From Rhizobium sp. RU33A (lineage in GTDB: Bacteria > Pseudomonadota > Alphaproteobacteria > Rhizobiales > Rhizobiaceae): a stretch of DNA of 64,000 bases. A program made the position numbers and the translations under genes. This document shows positions 17,759 to 26,849 of this stretch, in pieces. The stretch covers positions 310,001-374,000 of the forward strand of contig NZ_FTMQ01000003.1 of NCBI RefSeq assembly GCF_900156055.1, given 5' to 3'. The notes below the pieces were generated by a model. The model searched no databases and was not told the origin of the DNA. It saw nothing but the letters and a program-made list of their open reading frames with translations. How positions within the stretch are numbered: position 1 is the stretch's first letter; every line of letters starts with the position of its first letter.

Positions 17759-19347
17759 ATGAATTGAATAAGCTCAGAGACAGGATCTCCTACGGCATCG
17801 TCGGACTGCTCTGGATCAACTTTGCCCTGATCGTCATGCGCAATCTCGTCCGCGAGCAAGGTGTCGACTGGACGATGATCCTGGCGACTCTTGTCCTGTT
17901 GGTGCCGGCCACACTCTTGTGGACAAGGGATCGCACCGGCGCGACCACCCGAATGGTCACCTCCATGGCGAACGCGGCGACGGTCGCTATTCTCGTGTTC
18001 GCCTTCCAGGGCTCGCCGCTCCAAGTCGACATCCACATGTATTTCTTCGCGAGCCTGGCGATTTGTGCCGCTTGGATCGATTGGAGGGCCATCATCGGCT
18101 ACGCCGCGCTCGTCGCGGTCCACCATCTGCTGCTGTATGTCGCGATGCCGCTGGCGGTCTTCCCGGGTGATTCCGACTTCTCGCGCGTCGTCCTGCATGC
18201 GGTGGTGCTGATCGTTCAAAGCATCGTTCTGATCACCCTGACCTCGGCCGTCGTCAAGGCATTCGATGTGTCCGACAAGGCTGTTGCCGAAGCAGTCGCT
18301 GCCGAGCGCGAGGCCGTAGAGATGGCCGATCACGTCAAGCGAACCGATGCCGCGGCCGAAGCCGACCGCCGCAAGCGGGAAGCGGAAAAGGCGCGGGAAG
18401 CCGAAGCGGTGGACTACGCCGTTTCCGAACTGGCCAAATCGCTGCAAAAGCTGGCGGAGGGGGACCTCTCCTGCCGTATCGAGAGCGCCTTCTCAGGCCC
18501 GCTCGATGAGCTGCGTACCTCTTTCAATACCTCCGTCCAGAAGCTCGAAGTCGTCGTTTCTCAGGTCGGTCAGGTGGCTTCAGTCCTCCGCAACGGTACG
18601 GGCCAGATCGGCCAGGCCAACAACGATCTCTCCGCCCGCAGCGAGCGCCAGGCAGCTTCGGTCGAGGAAACCGCAAGCGCGCTGTCTAGCGTGATGGCCA
18701 CCGTAAAGGAAACCGCGTCTGTCGCGGATTCGGTCGGCAAGTTGGTCAACAAGGCAAGGATGGGTGCGGAAAAATCCGGCACGATCGTAACCGACGCGGT
18801 CTCTGCCATGAGCCGTATCGAGCAATCGTCGCAGTCCATTTCAAACATCATCGGCGTCATCGACGAGATTGCCTTCCAGACCAATCTTCTGGCGCTGAAC
18901 GCCGGCGTCGAAGCCGCACGTGCCGGTGAGGCCGGAAAGGGCTTTGCCGTCGTCGCACAGGAGGTCCGCGAACTTGCTCAGCGCTCCGCCAATGCAGCGA
19001 AGGAGATAAAGACCCTCATCAACGCGTCCGGGGAAGAAGTGCGCAACGGCGTGTCGCTGGTCGATCAGGCTGGCGAGGCTTTGAGCACGATCGCGACCGA
19101 GGTTCAGTCGATCAGCCGCGAGATCTGCAAGATCATCGATGGTGCCAAAAGCCAGGCACAGGGCCTTGCCGAGATCGATTTGGCCGTCGGGCACATCGAC
19201 AAGAACACCCAGCGGAATGCTGCAATGGTGGAGGAGTCAAGCGCTGCGATCCAGCAACTCGTCCAGGAGGCCACCACGCTGGATCACCTGATGGCGCAGT
19301 TCAAGACCGGATCGAAGACGGGTTCCGGAACCCGTCGCGCCGCTTGA
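17755..19347 (+). CDS. Methyl-accepting chemotaxis protein with multi-helix membrane sensor
   Basis: The start is the ATG at 17755, with AAGGA nine bases upstream. The 530-residue protein has about six membrane helices in residues 13-170 with very short loops and no large periplasmic domain, then a coiled-coil/HAMP-like region (about 175-275) and the signalling domain (about 290-520). The hairpin tip region [20 protein letters not shown] is intact, so it should couple to CheA/CheW. The membrane part carries His94, His123, His124 and His148 in or next to helices. No C-terminal CheR-docking pentapeptide is present. The signal is unknown. Confidence 0.93.
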   Translation: MNELNKLRDRISYGIVGLLWINFALIVMRNLVREQGVDWTMILATLVLLVPATLLWTRDRTGATTRMVTSMANAATVAILVFAFQGSPLQVDIHMYFFASLAICAAWIDWRAIIGYAALVAVHHLLLYVAMPLAVFPGDSDFSRVVLHAVVLIVQSIVLITLTSAVVKAFDVSDKAVAEAVAAEREAVEMADHVKRTDAAAEADRRKREAEKAREAEAVDYAVSELAKSLQKLAEGDLSCRIESAFSGPLDELRTSFNTSVQKLEVVVSQVGQVASVLRNGTGQIGQANNDLSARSERQAASVEETASALSSVMATVKETASVADSVGKLVNKARMGAEKSGTIVTDAVSAMSRIEQSSQSISNIIGVIDEIAFQTNLLALNAGVEAARAGEAGKGFAVVAQEVRELAQRSANAAKEIKTLINASGEEVRNGVSLVDQAGEALSTIATEVQSISREICKIIDGAKSQAQGLAEIDLAVGHIDKNTQRNAAMVEESSAAIQQLVQEATTLDHLMAQFKTGSKTGSGTRRAA

Positions 19348-19380
19348 CCGCAGGCAAGCCCATATGCGCACGAAAGACTT

Positions 19381-19403
19381 GGGGCCACGATCGTCGTGGC
19401 CCC
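19381..19403 (+). terminator. Terminator-like hairpin after the chemoreceptor gene
   Basis: GGGGCCACGA (19381-19390) and TCGTGGCCCC (19394-19403) form a perfect ten-base stem with a three-base loop, followed by ATTTCCGTTT. It lies between the convergent chemoreceptor and DinB genes. Confidence 0.6.
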
Positions 19404-19441
19404 ATTTCCGTTTCGGGGCTCCCTCAGGCCTCTGTCGCGTC

Positions 19442-19948
19442 TCACAGCCACTGCTGGCCCTCGCTGCGGACGAAATAGATCAGATCGAGGCTGAGGCTCG
19501 GTTTGCCCAGTCCCGTCAATCCGGCATGCACCTGCCCACGGTGATGGGTCTGGTGGTTGAAGACATGGGTGAGGGCCGGCCAGAGCTTCTGCGTCACGAT
19601 ATCGGGTGAACTGACCGGCGAATAGGTGAACGGCCGCTCGATTTTCTCCGCAGTCAGGCTCTGCGCATAACGGATGATCCGCGTGTCTTCTTCCAGTCGA
19701 GCCGCCCGCAGATCCTCGAAGTGTTCGTAGGGGCGCTCATCCAGGGAGCGGGGCATCGGGCCTTCGCCCGTGAACCGGTTCAGCCAGATCCGGTCTGCGG
19801 TCAGGATGTGGCTGAGGGTGGAAAAGACCGATCCGAAGAAGGCGCCGGTGTCGCGGTGGAGTTCTTCGGCCGATAGGTCTGCGACTGCAGAATAAAGCAG
19901 CCTGTTGGCCCAAGCATTGTAGTGGGCGAGCATCTGATAGTTCCGCAT
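19442..19948 (-). CDS. DinB-family protein (putative metal-dependent hydrolase/transferase)
   Basis: The 168-residue protein is a four-helix-bundle DinB homologue. The start at 19948 has AGGAG well placed; the open frame upstream of it is a coincidence of GC-rich sequence. The three family metal-binding histidines appear in LSHILTADRIW (near residue 47) and FNHQTHHRGQV (near residues 130-138). Relatives include bacillithiol and mycothiol transferases and damage-induced proteins, but the substrate is unknown here. It stands alone between convergent and divergent neighbours. Confidence 0.85.
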   Translation of the reverse strand: MRNYQMLAHYNAWANRLLYSAVADLSAEELHRDTGAFFGSVFSTLSHILTADRIWLNRFTGEGPMPRSLDERPYEHFEDLRAARLEEDTRIIRYAQSLTAEKIERPFTYSPVSSPDIVTQKLWPALTHVFNHQTHHRGQVHAGLTGLGKPSLSLDLIYFVRSEGQQWL

Positions 19949-20083
19949 GGTGCACTCCTGAATTTGGTCCTGCACCCAGTCTAGCGGGCTTCGACCGAAA
20001 TGGGCGTGATGGGTTCCATGAAAAATGCTGATTTGCATCCGGCCCCGTGATCGGCTTGTCTGACGCAAAACTAGGAGAACCCG

Positions 20084-20767
20084 ATGACGATGACGCTCTA
20101 TTCGCTGTGCGGCGCCGATGCCGCGCGCCCCTTCTCGCCCCATTGCTGGAAGGTCGTGATGGCGCTCCACCACAAGGGACTGGTCTTCGAGGAGCGGCCG
20201 CTCGCCTTCACAGCGATCCCGACGGTCGAGGGCGGGTTCTCCAGAACGGTGCCGATCCTCCGGGACGGTCAGGAACTGATCTCTGACAGCTTTCGGATCG
20301 CGCTCTATCTGGAGGAGGCCTATCCCGAGCAGCCGAGCCTGTTTGGTGGACAGGGCGGTGTCGCCGCGGCACGTCTGGTGGAGGGCTATTCCCAGCATGT
20401 CGTCCATACCGCGATCACGAAGATCGCTCTCATCGACATCCACGACATGCTCGCCCCGGCTGACCAGGCCTATTTCCGCAAGAGCCGTGAGGAACGGCTC
20501 GGACGGGCCTTGGAGGACTTGGCCGCCGGTCGCGACGCCGCCATTGCAGCCCTTCCGGCAGCGCTCCAGCCACTCCGTCACATGCTGGCCTTCCAGCCTT
20601 TCGTCGGCGGCGCAACCCCGCTCTTCGGCGACTACATCCTGTTCGGTGCTCTGCAATGGCTGAGGGTCACCACGGGCGCAATTCACCTGCCGGCGGATGA
20701 TCCTGTGAGCCTCTGGGTTGACCGTTGCCTCGAACTCCATGACGGCGTCGCCCGTGCGGTCGCCTGA
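20084..20767 (+). CDS. Glutathione S-transferase family protein (beta-etherase-like)
   Basis: The 227-residue protein has an N-terminal thioredoxin-like domain beginning MTMTLYSLCGADAARPFSPHCWK, with FSPHCWKV in the position of the active-site loop, the cis-proline turn RTVPILRDG (about 54) and SDSFRIALYLEE (about 67) as the glutathione-binding SNAIL-like motif. The C-terminal helical domain (about 90-225) includes TPLFGDYILFGAL, the N-capping-box region. AGGAG precedes the start. The pattern resembles the LigE/LigF-type GST branch, but the substrate cannot be told from sequence. Confidence 0.86.
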   Translation: MTMTLYSLCGADAARPFSPHCWKVVMALHHKGLVFEERPLAFTAIPTVEGGFSRTVPILRDGQELISDSFRIALYLEEAYPEQPSLFGGQGGVAAARLVEGYSQHVVHTAITKIALIDIHDMLAPADQAYFRKSREERLGRALEDLAAGRDAAIAALPAALQPLRHMLAFQPFVGGATPLFGDYILFGALQWLRVTTGAIHLPADDPVSLWVDRCLELHDGVARAVA

Positions 20768-20885
20768 CAGGGCAAAAACCGGCCGATTGTGACGTCGCCG
20801 TGAAATTGTCGAACCCCTCTTGTCTTCGTGATTCGGGGCGGGTAGATACCGCCCACTTTCCCTGACAGACAAAAGGATGAGACAG

Positions 20886-21308
20886 ATGGCGATTGAACGC
20901 ACCTTCTCGATGATCAAGCCCGACGCCACCAAGCGCAACCTGACCGGCGCCATCACCAAGGTCTTCGAAGACAACGGCCTGCGCGTCGTCGCTTCCAAGC
21001 GCGTTTGGATGAGCCAGCGCGAAGCCGAAGGCTTCTACGCCGTTCACAAGGAACGCCCCTTCTTCGGCGAACTGGTTGAAGGCATGACCTCTGGCCCGAC
21101 CGTCGTTCAGGTTCTCGAAGGCGAAAACGCCATCCTGAAGAACCGCGAAATCATGGGCGCGACCAACCCGGCCAATGCCGACGAAGGCACGATCCGCAAG
21201 ATGTTCGCCCTGTCGATCGGCGAAAACTCGGTTCACGGTTCGGACGCTCCGGAAACCGCTGCGCAGGAAATCAGCTACTGGTTCGCCGACACTGAAATCG
21301 TCGGCTGA
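20886..21308 (+). CDS. ndk: Nucleoside diphosphate kinase
   Basis: Ndk balances nucleoside triphosphates by transferring phosphate from ATP through a phosphohistidine. The 140-residue protein starts [14 protein letters not shown] at 20886, with AAAGGA upstream; an in-frame ATG nine bases earlier lies inside the ribosome site and is not used here. The catalytic His117 is in the NSVHGSD motif, and the Kpn loop and C-terminus are complete. The leader carries a small hairpin (GGGCGG 20836-20841 / CCGCCC 20849-20854). A clear terminator follows, so it is monocistronic. Confidence 0.97.
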   Translation: MAIERTFSMIKPDATKRNLTGAITKVFEDNGLRVVASKRVWMSQREAEGFYAVHKERPFFGELVEGMTSGPTVVQVLEGENAILKNREIMGATNPANADEGTIRKMFALSIGENSVHGSDAPETAAQEISYWFADTEIVG

Positions 21309-21353
21309 ATCAAGTCCTGAGGCAGAAGCCTCAAGACATTGTAGGAATAGAGA

Positions 21354-21381
21354 AACCGGGGCCGTAAGGCTCCGGTTTTTT
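21354..21381 (+). terminator. Rho-independent terminator of ndk
   Basis: AACCGGGGCC (21354-21363) pairs with GGCTCCGGTT (21368-21377) through one G-U pair around a GTAA loop and runs into TTTTTT. Confidence 0.85.
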
Positions 21382-21497
21382 CATGCTTCCATAAGATTGA
21401 GACAAGGGAAGGCAGACGTCTGCTCGGACAACGCGTTAGCAATCCTGCCAAGTCGAGATTGATTGGCCGTGGTGGCAGTTCATGCGAGGCTGCTCGC

Positions 21498-21968
21498 TTA
21501 TCCGTTCCAGCGATCCCGTGCCGTATCGTCGGCGTCCTTCGCCGCGACCCAGTCGCCGCTGGTGCCATCTTGCGCGTGTTCCTTCTTCCAGAACGGCGCC
21601 GAAGTCTTCAGGAAATCCATGACGAAATTTGCGCCGTCGAAGGCAGCCTGACGATGGGGGGCGGCGGCAAGGACGAGAACGATCTGCTCTCCGGCTTCGA
21701 TCCGCCCGAAGCGGTGGATGGCAGTGAGCCCCAGCAGCGAGAAGCGCTCGATCGCAAGTTCCGCGATCCGGGTCATCTCTGTTTCCGCCATGCCCGGATA
21801 ATGTTCGAGTTCGAGTGCCGAAAGCATGCCCGCCTCGTCGCGGCAAAGGCCGACAAAGGAGACGAGCGCTCCAATGTCCTTGCGCCCGGCTACGAGAGCC
21901 TGCGTTTCCGCTGCCGGATCGAAATCCTCGCGCTGCACGCGGATGGTGGGGGCGGGCCTGGCCGTCAC
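21498..21968 (-). CDS. moaE: Molybdopterin synthase catalytic subunit MoaE
   Basis: MoaE converts cyclic pyranopterin monophosphate into molybdopterin by adding two sulfurs delivered by MoaD. The 156-residue protein has GALVSFVGLCRD (about 33-44), ELEHYPGMAE (about 52), HRFGRIEAGE (about 85) and the C-terminal catalytic segment PFWKKE (about 124-129). The start is GTG at 21968, with GGAGGAC a few bases upstream, 25 bases after the moaD stop. It supplies cofactor for enzymes such as the molybdopterin oxidoreductase at 29.2 kb. Confidence 0.95.
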   Translation of the reverse strand: MTARPAPTIRVQREDFDPAAETQALVAGRKDIGALVSFVGLCRDEAGMLSALELEHYPGMAETEMTRIAELAIERFSLLGLTAIHRFGRIEAGEQIVLVLAAAPHRQAAFDGANFVMDFLKTSAPFWKKEHAQDGTSGDWVAAKDADDTARDRWNG

Positions 21969-21993
21969 GACTTGTCCTCCAGCGGGATGCCTC

Positions 21994-22248
21994 TCAGCCG
22001 CCGGTCATCGGCGGAAAGATCCCGATCTCACGGGCGCCAGCAATCAGATCGTTATGCTCGACATGTTCCTGGTTGACGGCGACCCGGATCGCCTTGGGAA
22101 AGCGCAGCGCCTCCTCATAGCCTTCGCCGAGGGTCGCAAGCCAGGATACCAGCTCGCCGGCCGTCTTGACCTCAGCGGGAATCTCCAGCTCTTCCTCGCC
22201 CTTGCCGATCCGCTCGCGAACCCAGGCGAAGTAGACGATCTTCACCAT
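21994..22248 (-). CDS. moaD: Molybdopterin synthase sulfur-carrier subunit MoaD
   Basis: An 84-residue ubiquitin-like protein starting MVKIVYFAWVRERIG and ending in the Gly-Gly (MTGG) that is thiocarboxylated to carry sulfur. FPKAIRVAVNQE in the middle is the family's conserved strand. It starts one base after the pgsA stop and precedes moaE, giving a pgsA-moaD-moaE unit that is common in Rhizobiales. Confidence 0.95.
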   Translation of the reverse strand: MVKIVYFAWVRERIGKGEEELEIPAEVKTAGELVSWLATLGEGYEEALRFPKAIRVAVNQEHVEHNDLIAGAREIGIFPPMTGG

Positions 22249-22249
22249 C

Positions 22250-22846
22250 TCAGTCCACCATGTGCTTCGCGCCGGCGCGGAAATAGTCGTAGCCGGTATA
22301 GATGGTCAGGATGGCGGCGATCCAGAGAAGCGCGATACCGATATGGGTGGCGAGGCCAAACTCGACATAGGGTAGAACTTTATCCCCCGCCGGGCCGGCC
22401 AGCAGGAAGGCGAGTGCGAACATCTGCGCGGTCGTCTTCCACTTGGCGATCTGGGTGACCGGCACGGACACCTTGAGCGCCGCCAGATATTCACGCAGGC
22501 CGGAGACCAGGATCTCGCGGCAGAGAATGGTGATGGCAGCCCAGAGCGACCAGCCAGCAATCGTGCCATCCGCCGCCATCAGGAGCAGCACCGAAGCGAT
22601 CAGAAGCTTGTCGGCGATCGGGTCCAGCATCTTGCCGATATTCGACGTCTGGTTCCAGATGCGTGCCAGATAGCCGTCGAGATAGTCGGTGATCGAGGCG
22701 ACGACAAAGATCGTCAGCGCCGTCCAGCGCGCGAAGTCGGAGCTCTGAAGCCGGCCTTCCAGGAAGAAGCACACGACAATGAGCGGCACGGCGAGAATGC
22801 GGGCGTAGGTCAGAAGATTCGGAATGTTGTATGCGCGCGAAGCCAT
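22250..22846 (-). CDS. pgsA: CDP-diacylglycerol--glycerol-3-phosphate 3-phosphatidyltransferase PgsA
   Basis: PgsA makes phosphatidylglycerol phosphate in the inner membrane, the committed step to phosphatidylglycerol and cardiolipin. The 198-residue protein starts MASRAYNIPNLLTYAR and has about five or six membrane helices. The CDP-alcohol phosphotransferase signature is exact: D57-G58, A61-R62, G71, D75 and D79. It is followed at once by moaD, and uvrC lies 121 bases upstream on the same strand. Confidence 0.95.
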   Translation of the reverse strand: MASRAYNIPNLLTYARILAVPLIVVCFFLEGRLQSSDFARWTALTIFVVASITDYLDGYLARIWNQTSNIGKMLDPIADKLLIASVLLLMAADGTIAGWSLWAAITILCREILVSGLREYLAALKVSVPVTQIAKWKTTAQMFALAFLLAGPAGDKVLPYVEFGLATHIGIALLWIAAILTIYTGYDYFRAGAKHMVD

Positions 22847-22967
22847 GATGCCCTGTCTTTAAACTCTGGTGCTCTAGGTGATGTGATGGATTTCCGGCTG
22901 GGCCGTCAACTCAAGAATTCTGAACCGTCTGTATCATCATCTCGACCCCGGATGCGTCGTTTCCGTG

Positions 22968-24995
22968 TCAATCGCCGCTGCTTTCGTGAAAATGGTTGTA
23001 GATGAGGCGCGCAACGGCTTCCGAAATGCCCTCGACAGCCATGAGATCGCTGACGGCGGCCCGTGACACGGCCTTCGCCGTGCCGAAATGCTGCAGCAGT
23101 GCCCGCTTGCGCGTCGGGCCGATGCCGGAGATCTCGTCCAGCGGGTTCTTGACCATTTCCTTCTTGCGCCGCGCCCGGTGCGAGCCGATCGCGAAACGGT
23201 GCGCCTCGTCGCGCATGCGCTGGATGAAGTAGAGCACCGGATCGCGCGGCGGCAGCGTAAAGTCCGGCTTGCCCTCGACGAAGAAGCGTTCGCGTCCCGC
23301 ATCGCGATCCACACCCTTGGCAACGCCGATGGCGATCACGCTCTCGGTGATGTCGAGATCGGCAAGGATCTTGCGCACGGCACTCATCTGGCCCTGGCCA
23401 CCGTCGATCAGAATGATATCAGGCCAGGCGGGGAAGGGGCTGTCCCCAGAGTCTTCCGGGGCCGCGCTGCGGTCCGGCTTGCCTTCTTCCTTCAGCAGGC
23501 GCGAGAAGCGCCGTGTCATGACTTCGCGCATCATGCCGAAGTCGTCGCCCGGCGTGATGTCGGTCGATTTGATGTTGAACTTGCGGTACTGCCCCTTCAC
23601 GAAGCCTTCCGGCCCTGCGACGACCATTCCACCCACCGCATTGGTGCCCATGATGTGGGAGTTGTCGTAGATCTCGATGCGGCGCGGCACGTAAGGCAGC
23701 TGGAAGGTTTCGGCGAGGCCGGCCAGGAGCCGCGACTGCGATGCCGTTTCGGCAAGCTTCCGCCCGTGCGCCTCGCGGGCATTGGCATTCACATGATCGA
23801 CGAGATCCTTCTTTTCCCCACGCTGCGGCACGCTGATTGAAACCTTGTGTCCGGCCTTTTCGGAAAGCGCGGTCGCGAGCAGATCCTGCTCCTCGACCTC
23901 TTCGGACAAGAGGATCAGCCGCGGTACGGGTTTGTCGTCGTAGAACTGCGCCAGGAACGAGTTGAGCACTTCGGCTGCGCTCAGTTGCGGATCGGCCTTC
24001 GGGAAATAGGCCTGGTTGCCCCAGTTCTGGCTGGCGCGAAAGAAGAAGACCTGAATGCAGGACAGCCCGCCTTCGTGATGGATGGCGAAGACGTCGGCCT
24101 CGTCCACGCCGGCCGGATTGATGCCCTGGTGGCTCTGCACATGCGATAGGCCCGCGAGACGATCGCGGAACACGGCGGCGCGCTCGAAATCGAGATCCTC
24201 GGCCGCCTCGTTCATCGCGCGCGCCATGGCTTCCTTGACGTTCTGGCTCTTGCCGGACAGGAAGTCCTTCGCCTCGCGCACCAGGCCCGCATAATCCTGA
24301 TCGCTGATCTCATGCGTGCAGGGGCCAGAGCAGCGCTTGATTTGATAGAGCAGGCAGGGCCGGGTGCGGCTTTCGAAGACACTGTCAGTGCAGGTGCGCA
24401 GCAGGAAGGCCCTCTGCAGCGAGTTGATCGTACGACCGACAGCACTCGCCGAAGCAAAGGGGCCGAAATAGTCGCCCTTACGGGCACGTGCACCGCGATG
24501 CTTGTAAATGGCGGGCGAGCGGCTGTCGCCGGTGATCAGGATATAGGGAAAGCTCTTGTCGTCGCGCAACAGCACGTTGAAGCGCGGGCGCAGGCGCTTG
24601 ATCAGGTTGGCTTCGAGAAGTAGCGCCTCGACCTCGGTGCGGGTCGTGACGAATTCCATGTGTACGGTATCGCGCACCATCCGTGACAGACGGTTCGAAT
24701 GCACACGGCCCTGCGCATAATTGCTGACGCGCTTCTTCAGGCTGCGCGCCTTGCCGACATACATGACCTCGCCGGCCTTGTTCAGCATGCGGTAGACGCC
24801 CGGCGCATTGGGAAGCCGTTTGACGAATTCGCCGATCAGGTCTGAACCGGTCAGCCCGGTCTCGTCGAGCCCGTCGACATGCCAGTCGATCTCGATGCCG
24901 GGGCGGGTGGCATCCACCTCCACCACGACGTCTTCGTCATCCTCTTCCGAACCGTCATAGAGTATGCCGCCATCGGGCAGCTTTCCTCCATTCAT
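22968..24995 (-). CDS. uvrC: Excinuclease ABC subunit C (UvrC)
   Basis: UvrC makes both incisions of nucleotide excision repair in complex with UvrB. The 675-residue protein has an acidic N-terminal extension (about 1-45), the GIY-YIG nuclease domain (about 55-140, with [21 protein letters not shown]), a UVR motif (about 255-290), the RNase-H-like nuclease domain (about 400-600, with DGGQGQMSA and a distal His) and helix-hairpin-helix repeats at the C-terminus ([13 protein letters not shown]). The start ATG overlaps the stop of the upstream SDR gene (ATGA). Confidence 0.97.
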   Translation of the reverse strand: MNGGKLPDGGILYDGSEEDDEDVVVEVDATRPGIEIDWHVDGLDETGLTGSDLIGEFVKRLPNAPGVYRMLNKAGEVMYVGKARSLKKRVSNYAQGRVHSNRLSRMVRDTVHMEFVTTRTEVEALLLEANLIKRLRPRFNVLLRDDKSFPYILITGDSRSPAIYKHRGARARKGDYFGPFASASAVGRTINSLQRAFLLRTCTDSVFESRTRPCLLYQIKRCSGPCTHEISDQDYAGLVREAKDFLSGKSQNVKEAMARAMNEAAEDLDFERAAVFRDRLAGLSHVQSHQGINPAGVDEADVFAIHHEGGLSCIQVFFFRASQNWGNQAYFPKADPQLSAAEVLNSFLAQFYDDKPVPRLILLSEEVEEQDLLATALSEKAGHKVSISVPQRGEKKDLVDHVNANAREAHGRKLAETASQSRLLAGLAETFQLPYVPRRIEIYDNSHIMGTNAVGGMVVAGPEGFVKGQYRKFNIKSTDITPGDDFGMMREVMTRRFSRLLKEEGKPDRSAAPEDSGDSPFPAWPDIILIDGGQGQMSAVRKILADLDITESVIAIGVAKGVDRDAGRERFFVEGKPDFTLPPRDPVLYFIQRMRDEAHRFAIGSHRARRKKEMVKNPLDEISGIGPTRKRALLQHFGTAKAVSRAAVSDLMAVEGISEAVARLIYNHFHESSGD

Positions 24996-25750
24996 TCATT
25001 GATCTCCGTGCCGTGCCAAATCAGATGCTGGCCCCCATCCAAGGCGATCATTTGGCCGGTGATCGACGGCGTGTCAAAAAGAAAGCGGATCGTGCGGCCG
25101 AATTCATCGAGCGAGGGGCCGCGCTTGAGGGGCAGGCTGTCAATCTGCGCCTGAAAATCCTCCGGCCGCTGCCGTTCCGAGATCAAGCTGGGCCCCGGGC
25201 CGATCGCATTGACCCGAACGCGAGGCGAAAAGGCCTGCGCGAGCGTTTGGGTGGCTGTCCAGAGCGTGGCTTTGGACAGCGTATAGGAAAAGAAGGTCGG
25301 TTTCAGCGCCAGGACGCGCTGGTCGATGATGTTGACGATCAGGCCTGCGCTGTCCTCGGGCAGCGCCTTGACGAGCGCGCCACTGAGGATCGCTGGTGCC
25401 CGGACATGTACGTTGAAGTGACGGTCGAAGATTTCAGGATCGAAATCGACGGCGGAATCATCCTCGAAGACCGAGGCATTGTTGACGAGCAGCCCGACAG
25501 TCCCGAATTCGGCTTCCGTCTGCGCAATCAGTGATCCGGTCTCGGAAATGTTACCAAGGTCCGCCTTCAGCGCGATGGCTCGTTTTCCCTCGGACCGCAA
25601 TGTGTGGGCCACGGCCTGTGCCTCATCCAGCGAACCATTGGCATGCAATGCCACGGCAAAGCCATGGGCCGCCAAGTCTTCGGCGATGGCGCGGCCAAGT
25701 CGTTTTGCGGATCCGGTGACCAAAGCCACCTTCGGGATGCCGTTTTGCAT
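24992..25750 (-). CDS. Short-chain dehydrogenase/reductase, pteridine-reductase (FolM/PTR1)-like
   Basis: The 252-residue SDR has a cofactor loop [12 protein letters not shown] (about 12-23), LVNNAS near residue 86, and a YTLSK catalytic pair near residue 155. The TGxxxRxG form of the loop, instead of TGxxxGxG, followed by an Ala-His segment, is characteristic of pteridine reductase PTR1 and the FolM dihydromonapterin reductase group, which use NADPH. It overlaps uvrC by four bases, and two pterin-cofactor genes lie downstream, so a role in pterin or folate reduction is plausible but unproved. The ATG at 25750 has only a weak ribosome site. Confidence 0.8.
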   Translation of the reverse strand: MQNGIPKVALVTGSAKRLGRAIAEDLAAHGFAVALHANGSLDEAQAVAHTLRSEGKRAIALKADLGNISETGSLIAQTEAEFGTVGLLVNNASVFEDDSAVDFDPEIFDRHFNVHVRAPAILSGALVKALPEDSAGLIVNIIDQRVLALKPTFFSYTLSKATLWTATQTLAQAFSPRVRVNAIGPGPSLISERQRPEDFQAQIDSLPLKRGPSLDEFGRTIRFLFDTPSITGQMIALDGGQHLIWHGTEINE

Positions 25751-26114
25751 GTGTCTTACCTTGTGCTGTCAGTGGCGTTGCGCTGCATATATGGCGCCGA
25801 GACGATATTTAAACGGGGCATTCCTGAAACTTTGCCCGGGGTTTGCTTTGTGGGGTCTGCGTATAACGTAAGTATAATTTTATAAAATCTTAAGTAAATC
25901 TCGTAAACCATTTGTTATGGTTAACGAATCGTTTGTGTCTTTTAAGCAACGTCCCGATTTGGTCATGGCGATGCCACAATGAATTCACATTTCCGCTCTT
26001 TCATTTCCTCAATTTCTATTCATTTAGACAGTCGGAACGGACAGATTACCCACTAACGTTCAGGCCGCCGTTGGTTCTTAGTGAAGAGCGGCCGGGAACC
26101 GAAAGGAGACTAAC
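25751..26114. promoter_or_regulatory. AT-rich divergent intergenic region and ropB leader
   Basis: This 364-base gap has no supported gene. The part from about 25860 to 26040 is markedly AT-rich against its surroundings (for example TTTTATAAAATCTTAAG near 25876) and should carry the promoter of ropB and possibly of the divergent SDR gene. Near the ropB start an imperfect hairpin forms between GTTCAGGCCGC (26058-26068) and GCGGCCGGGAAC (26088-26099), just before the AAAGGAG ribosome site at 26102-26108. No operator could be assigned. Confidence 0.55.
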
Positions 26115-26774
26115 ATGCGTACCCTCAAGATCATGCTTCTGGCATCCGCCACTTCCGTCGCAGCTTTCGCCGCCCAGGCAGCCGACGCCATCTACCAGGC
26201 ACCGGAAGCCCCTGCAGCAACCGAATCGTACTCTGCACCGGCCGGCAACTGGTCGGGTGCCTATGTCGGTGGTGGTCTGACCTACGACTTCGGCAAGTTC
26301 ACCGGCTCCAACGACGGCCGTGACGCCAAGGATCTCGGCGGCACCCTCTACGGTGGTTACAACATGCAGAGCGGCTCGATCGTATACGGTGCTGAAGCAG
26401 ACATCAGCTACGCTGGTGAAGACGGTTCGGCCGGCAGCCAGGCTCCGGTCGGTTCGCTCAAGGGCACCCAGGGCGTCAACGGCTCGGTCCGTGGCCGCGT
26501 TGGTTATGACCTGAACCCCTTCCTGGTCTACGGTACGGCTGGTCTGGCTGTTGCCAACCACGAACTGGAAGGCGGCGGCACCAACGACGAGAAGCTGGCA
26601 GCCGGTTACACGGTTGGTGCCGGTGTCGAGACCTTCGTCACCGACAACATCACCGCGCGCGTCGAATATCGCTACAGCGATTACCAGAAGCGCGACTTCA
26701 ACCTCGGTGGTTCGACCATTTCCCGCGGTTTCGACGACCACTCTGTCAAGGTCGGCATGGGCGTGAAGTTCTGA
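26115..26774 (+). CDS. ropB: Outer-membrane beta-barrel protein, RopB/Omp25 family
   Basis: The 219-residue protein has a signal peptide (1-22, cut after AAQA), an Ala/Pro-rich linker (about 25-45) and an eight-stranded barrel with GNWSGAYVGGGLTYDF at its start, GGTLYGGYN, GRVGYDLNPFLVYGTAGLAV and the C-terminal VKVGMGVKF ending in Phe, the BAM recognition feature. RopB/Omp25 proteins are abundant, membrane-stabilising surface proteins in rhizobia and Brucella. The strong AAAGGAG site, long AT-rich leader and following terminator fit a highly expressed single gene. Confidence 0.9.
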   Translation: MRTLKIMLLASATSVAAFAAQAADAIYQAPEAPAATESYSAPAGNWSGAYVGGGLTYDFGKFTGSNDGRDAKDLGGTLYGGYNMQSGSIVYGAEADISYAGEDGSAGSQAPVGSLKGTQGVNGSVRGRVGYDLNPFLVYGTAGLAVANHELEGGGTNDEKLAAGYTVGAGVETFVTDNITARVEYRYSDYQKRDFNLGGSTISRGFDDHSVKVGMGVKF

Positions 26775-26795
26775 TCCACGCGATCCAGAAATAAA

Positions 26796-26823
26796 GAAAA
26801 GCCGGGCATCGTCCCGGCTTTTC
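26796..26823. terminator. Bidirectional terminator between ropB and the GST gene
   Basis: GAAAAGCCGGG (26796-26806) and CCCGGCTTTTC (26813-26823) are perfect 11-base arms around a six-base loop, with T-runs in both directions. Confidence 0.85.
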
Positions 26824-26849
26824 TGTTTCTGGTTGGGAGCTTCGGGCGA

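Noticed and set aside
19949-20998. Upstream extension of the DinB frame
   Set aside because: It crosses the divergent GST gene, and the DinB start at 19948 has a strong ribosome site.
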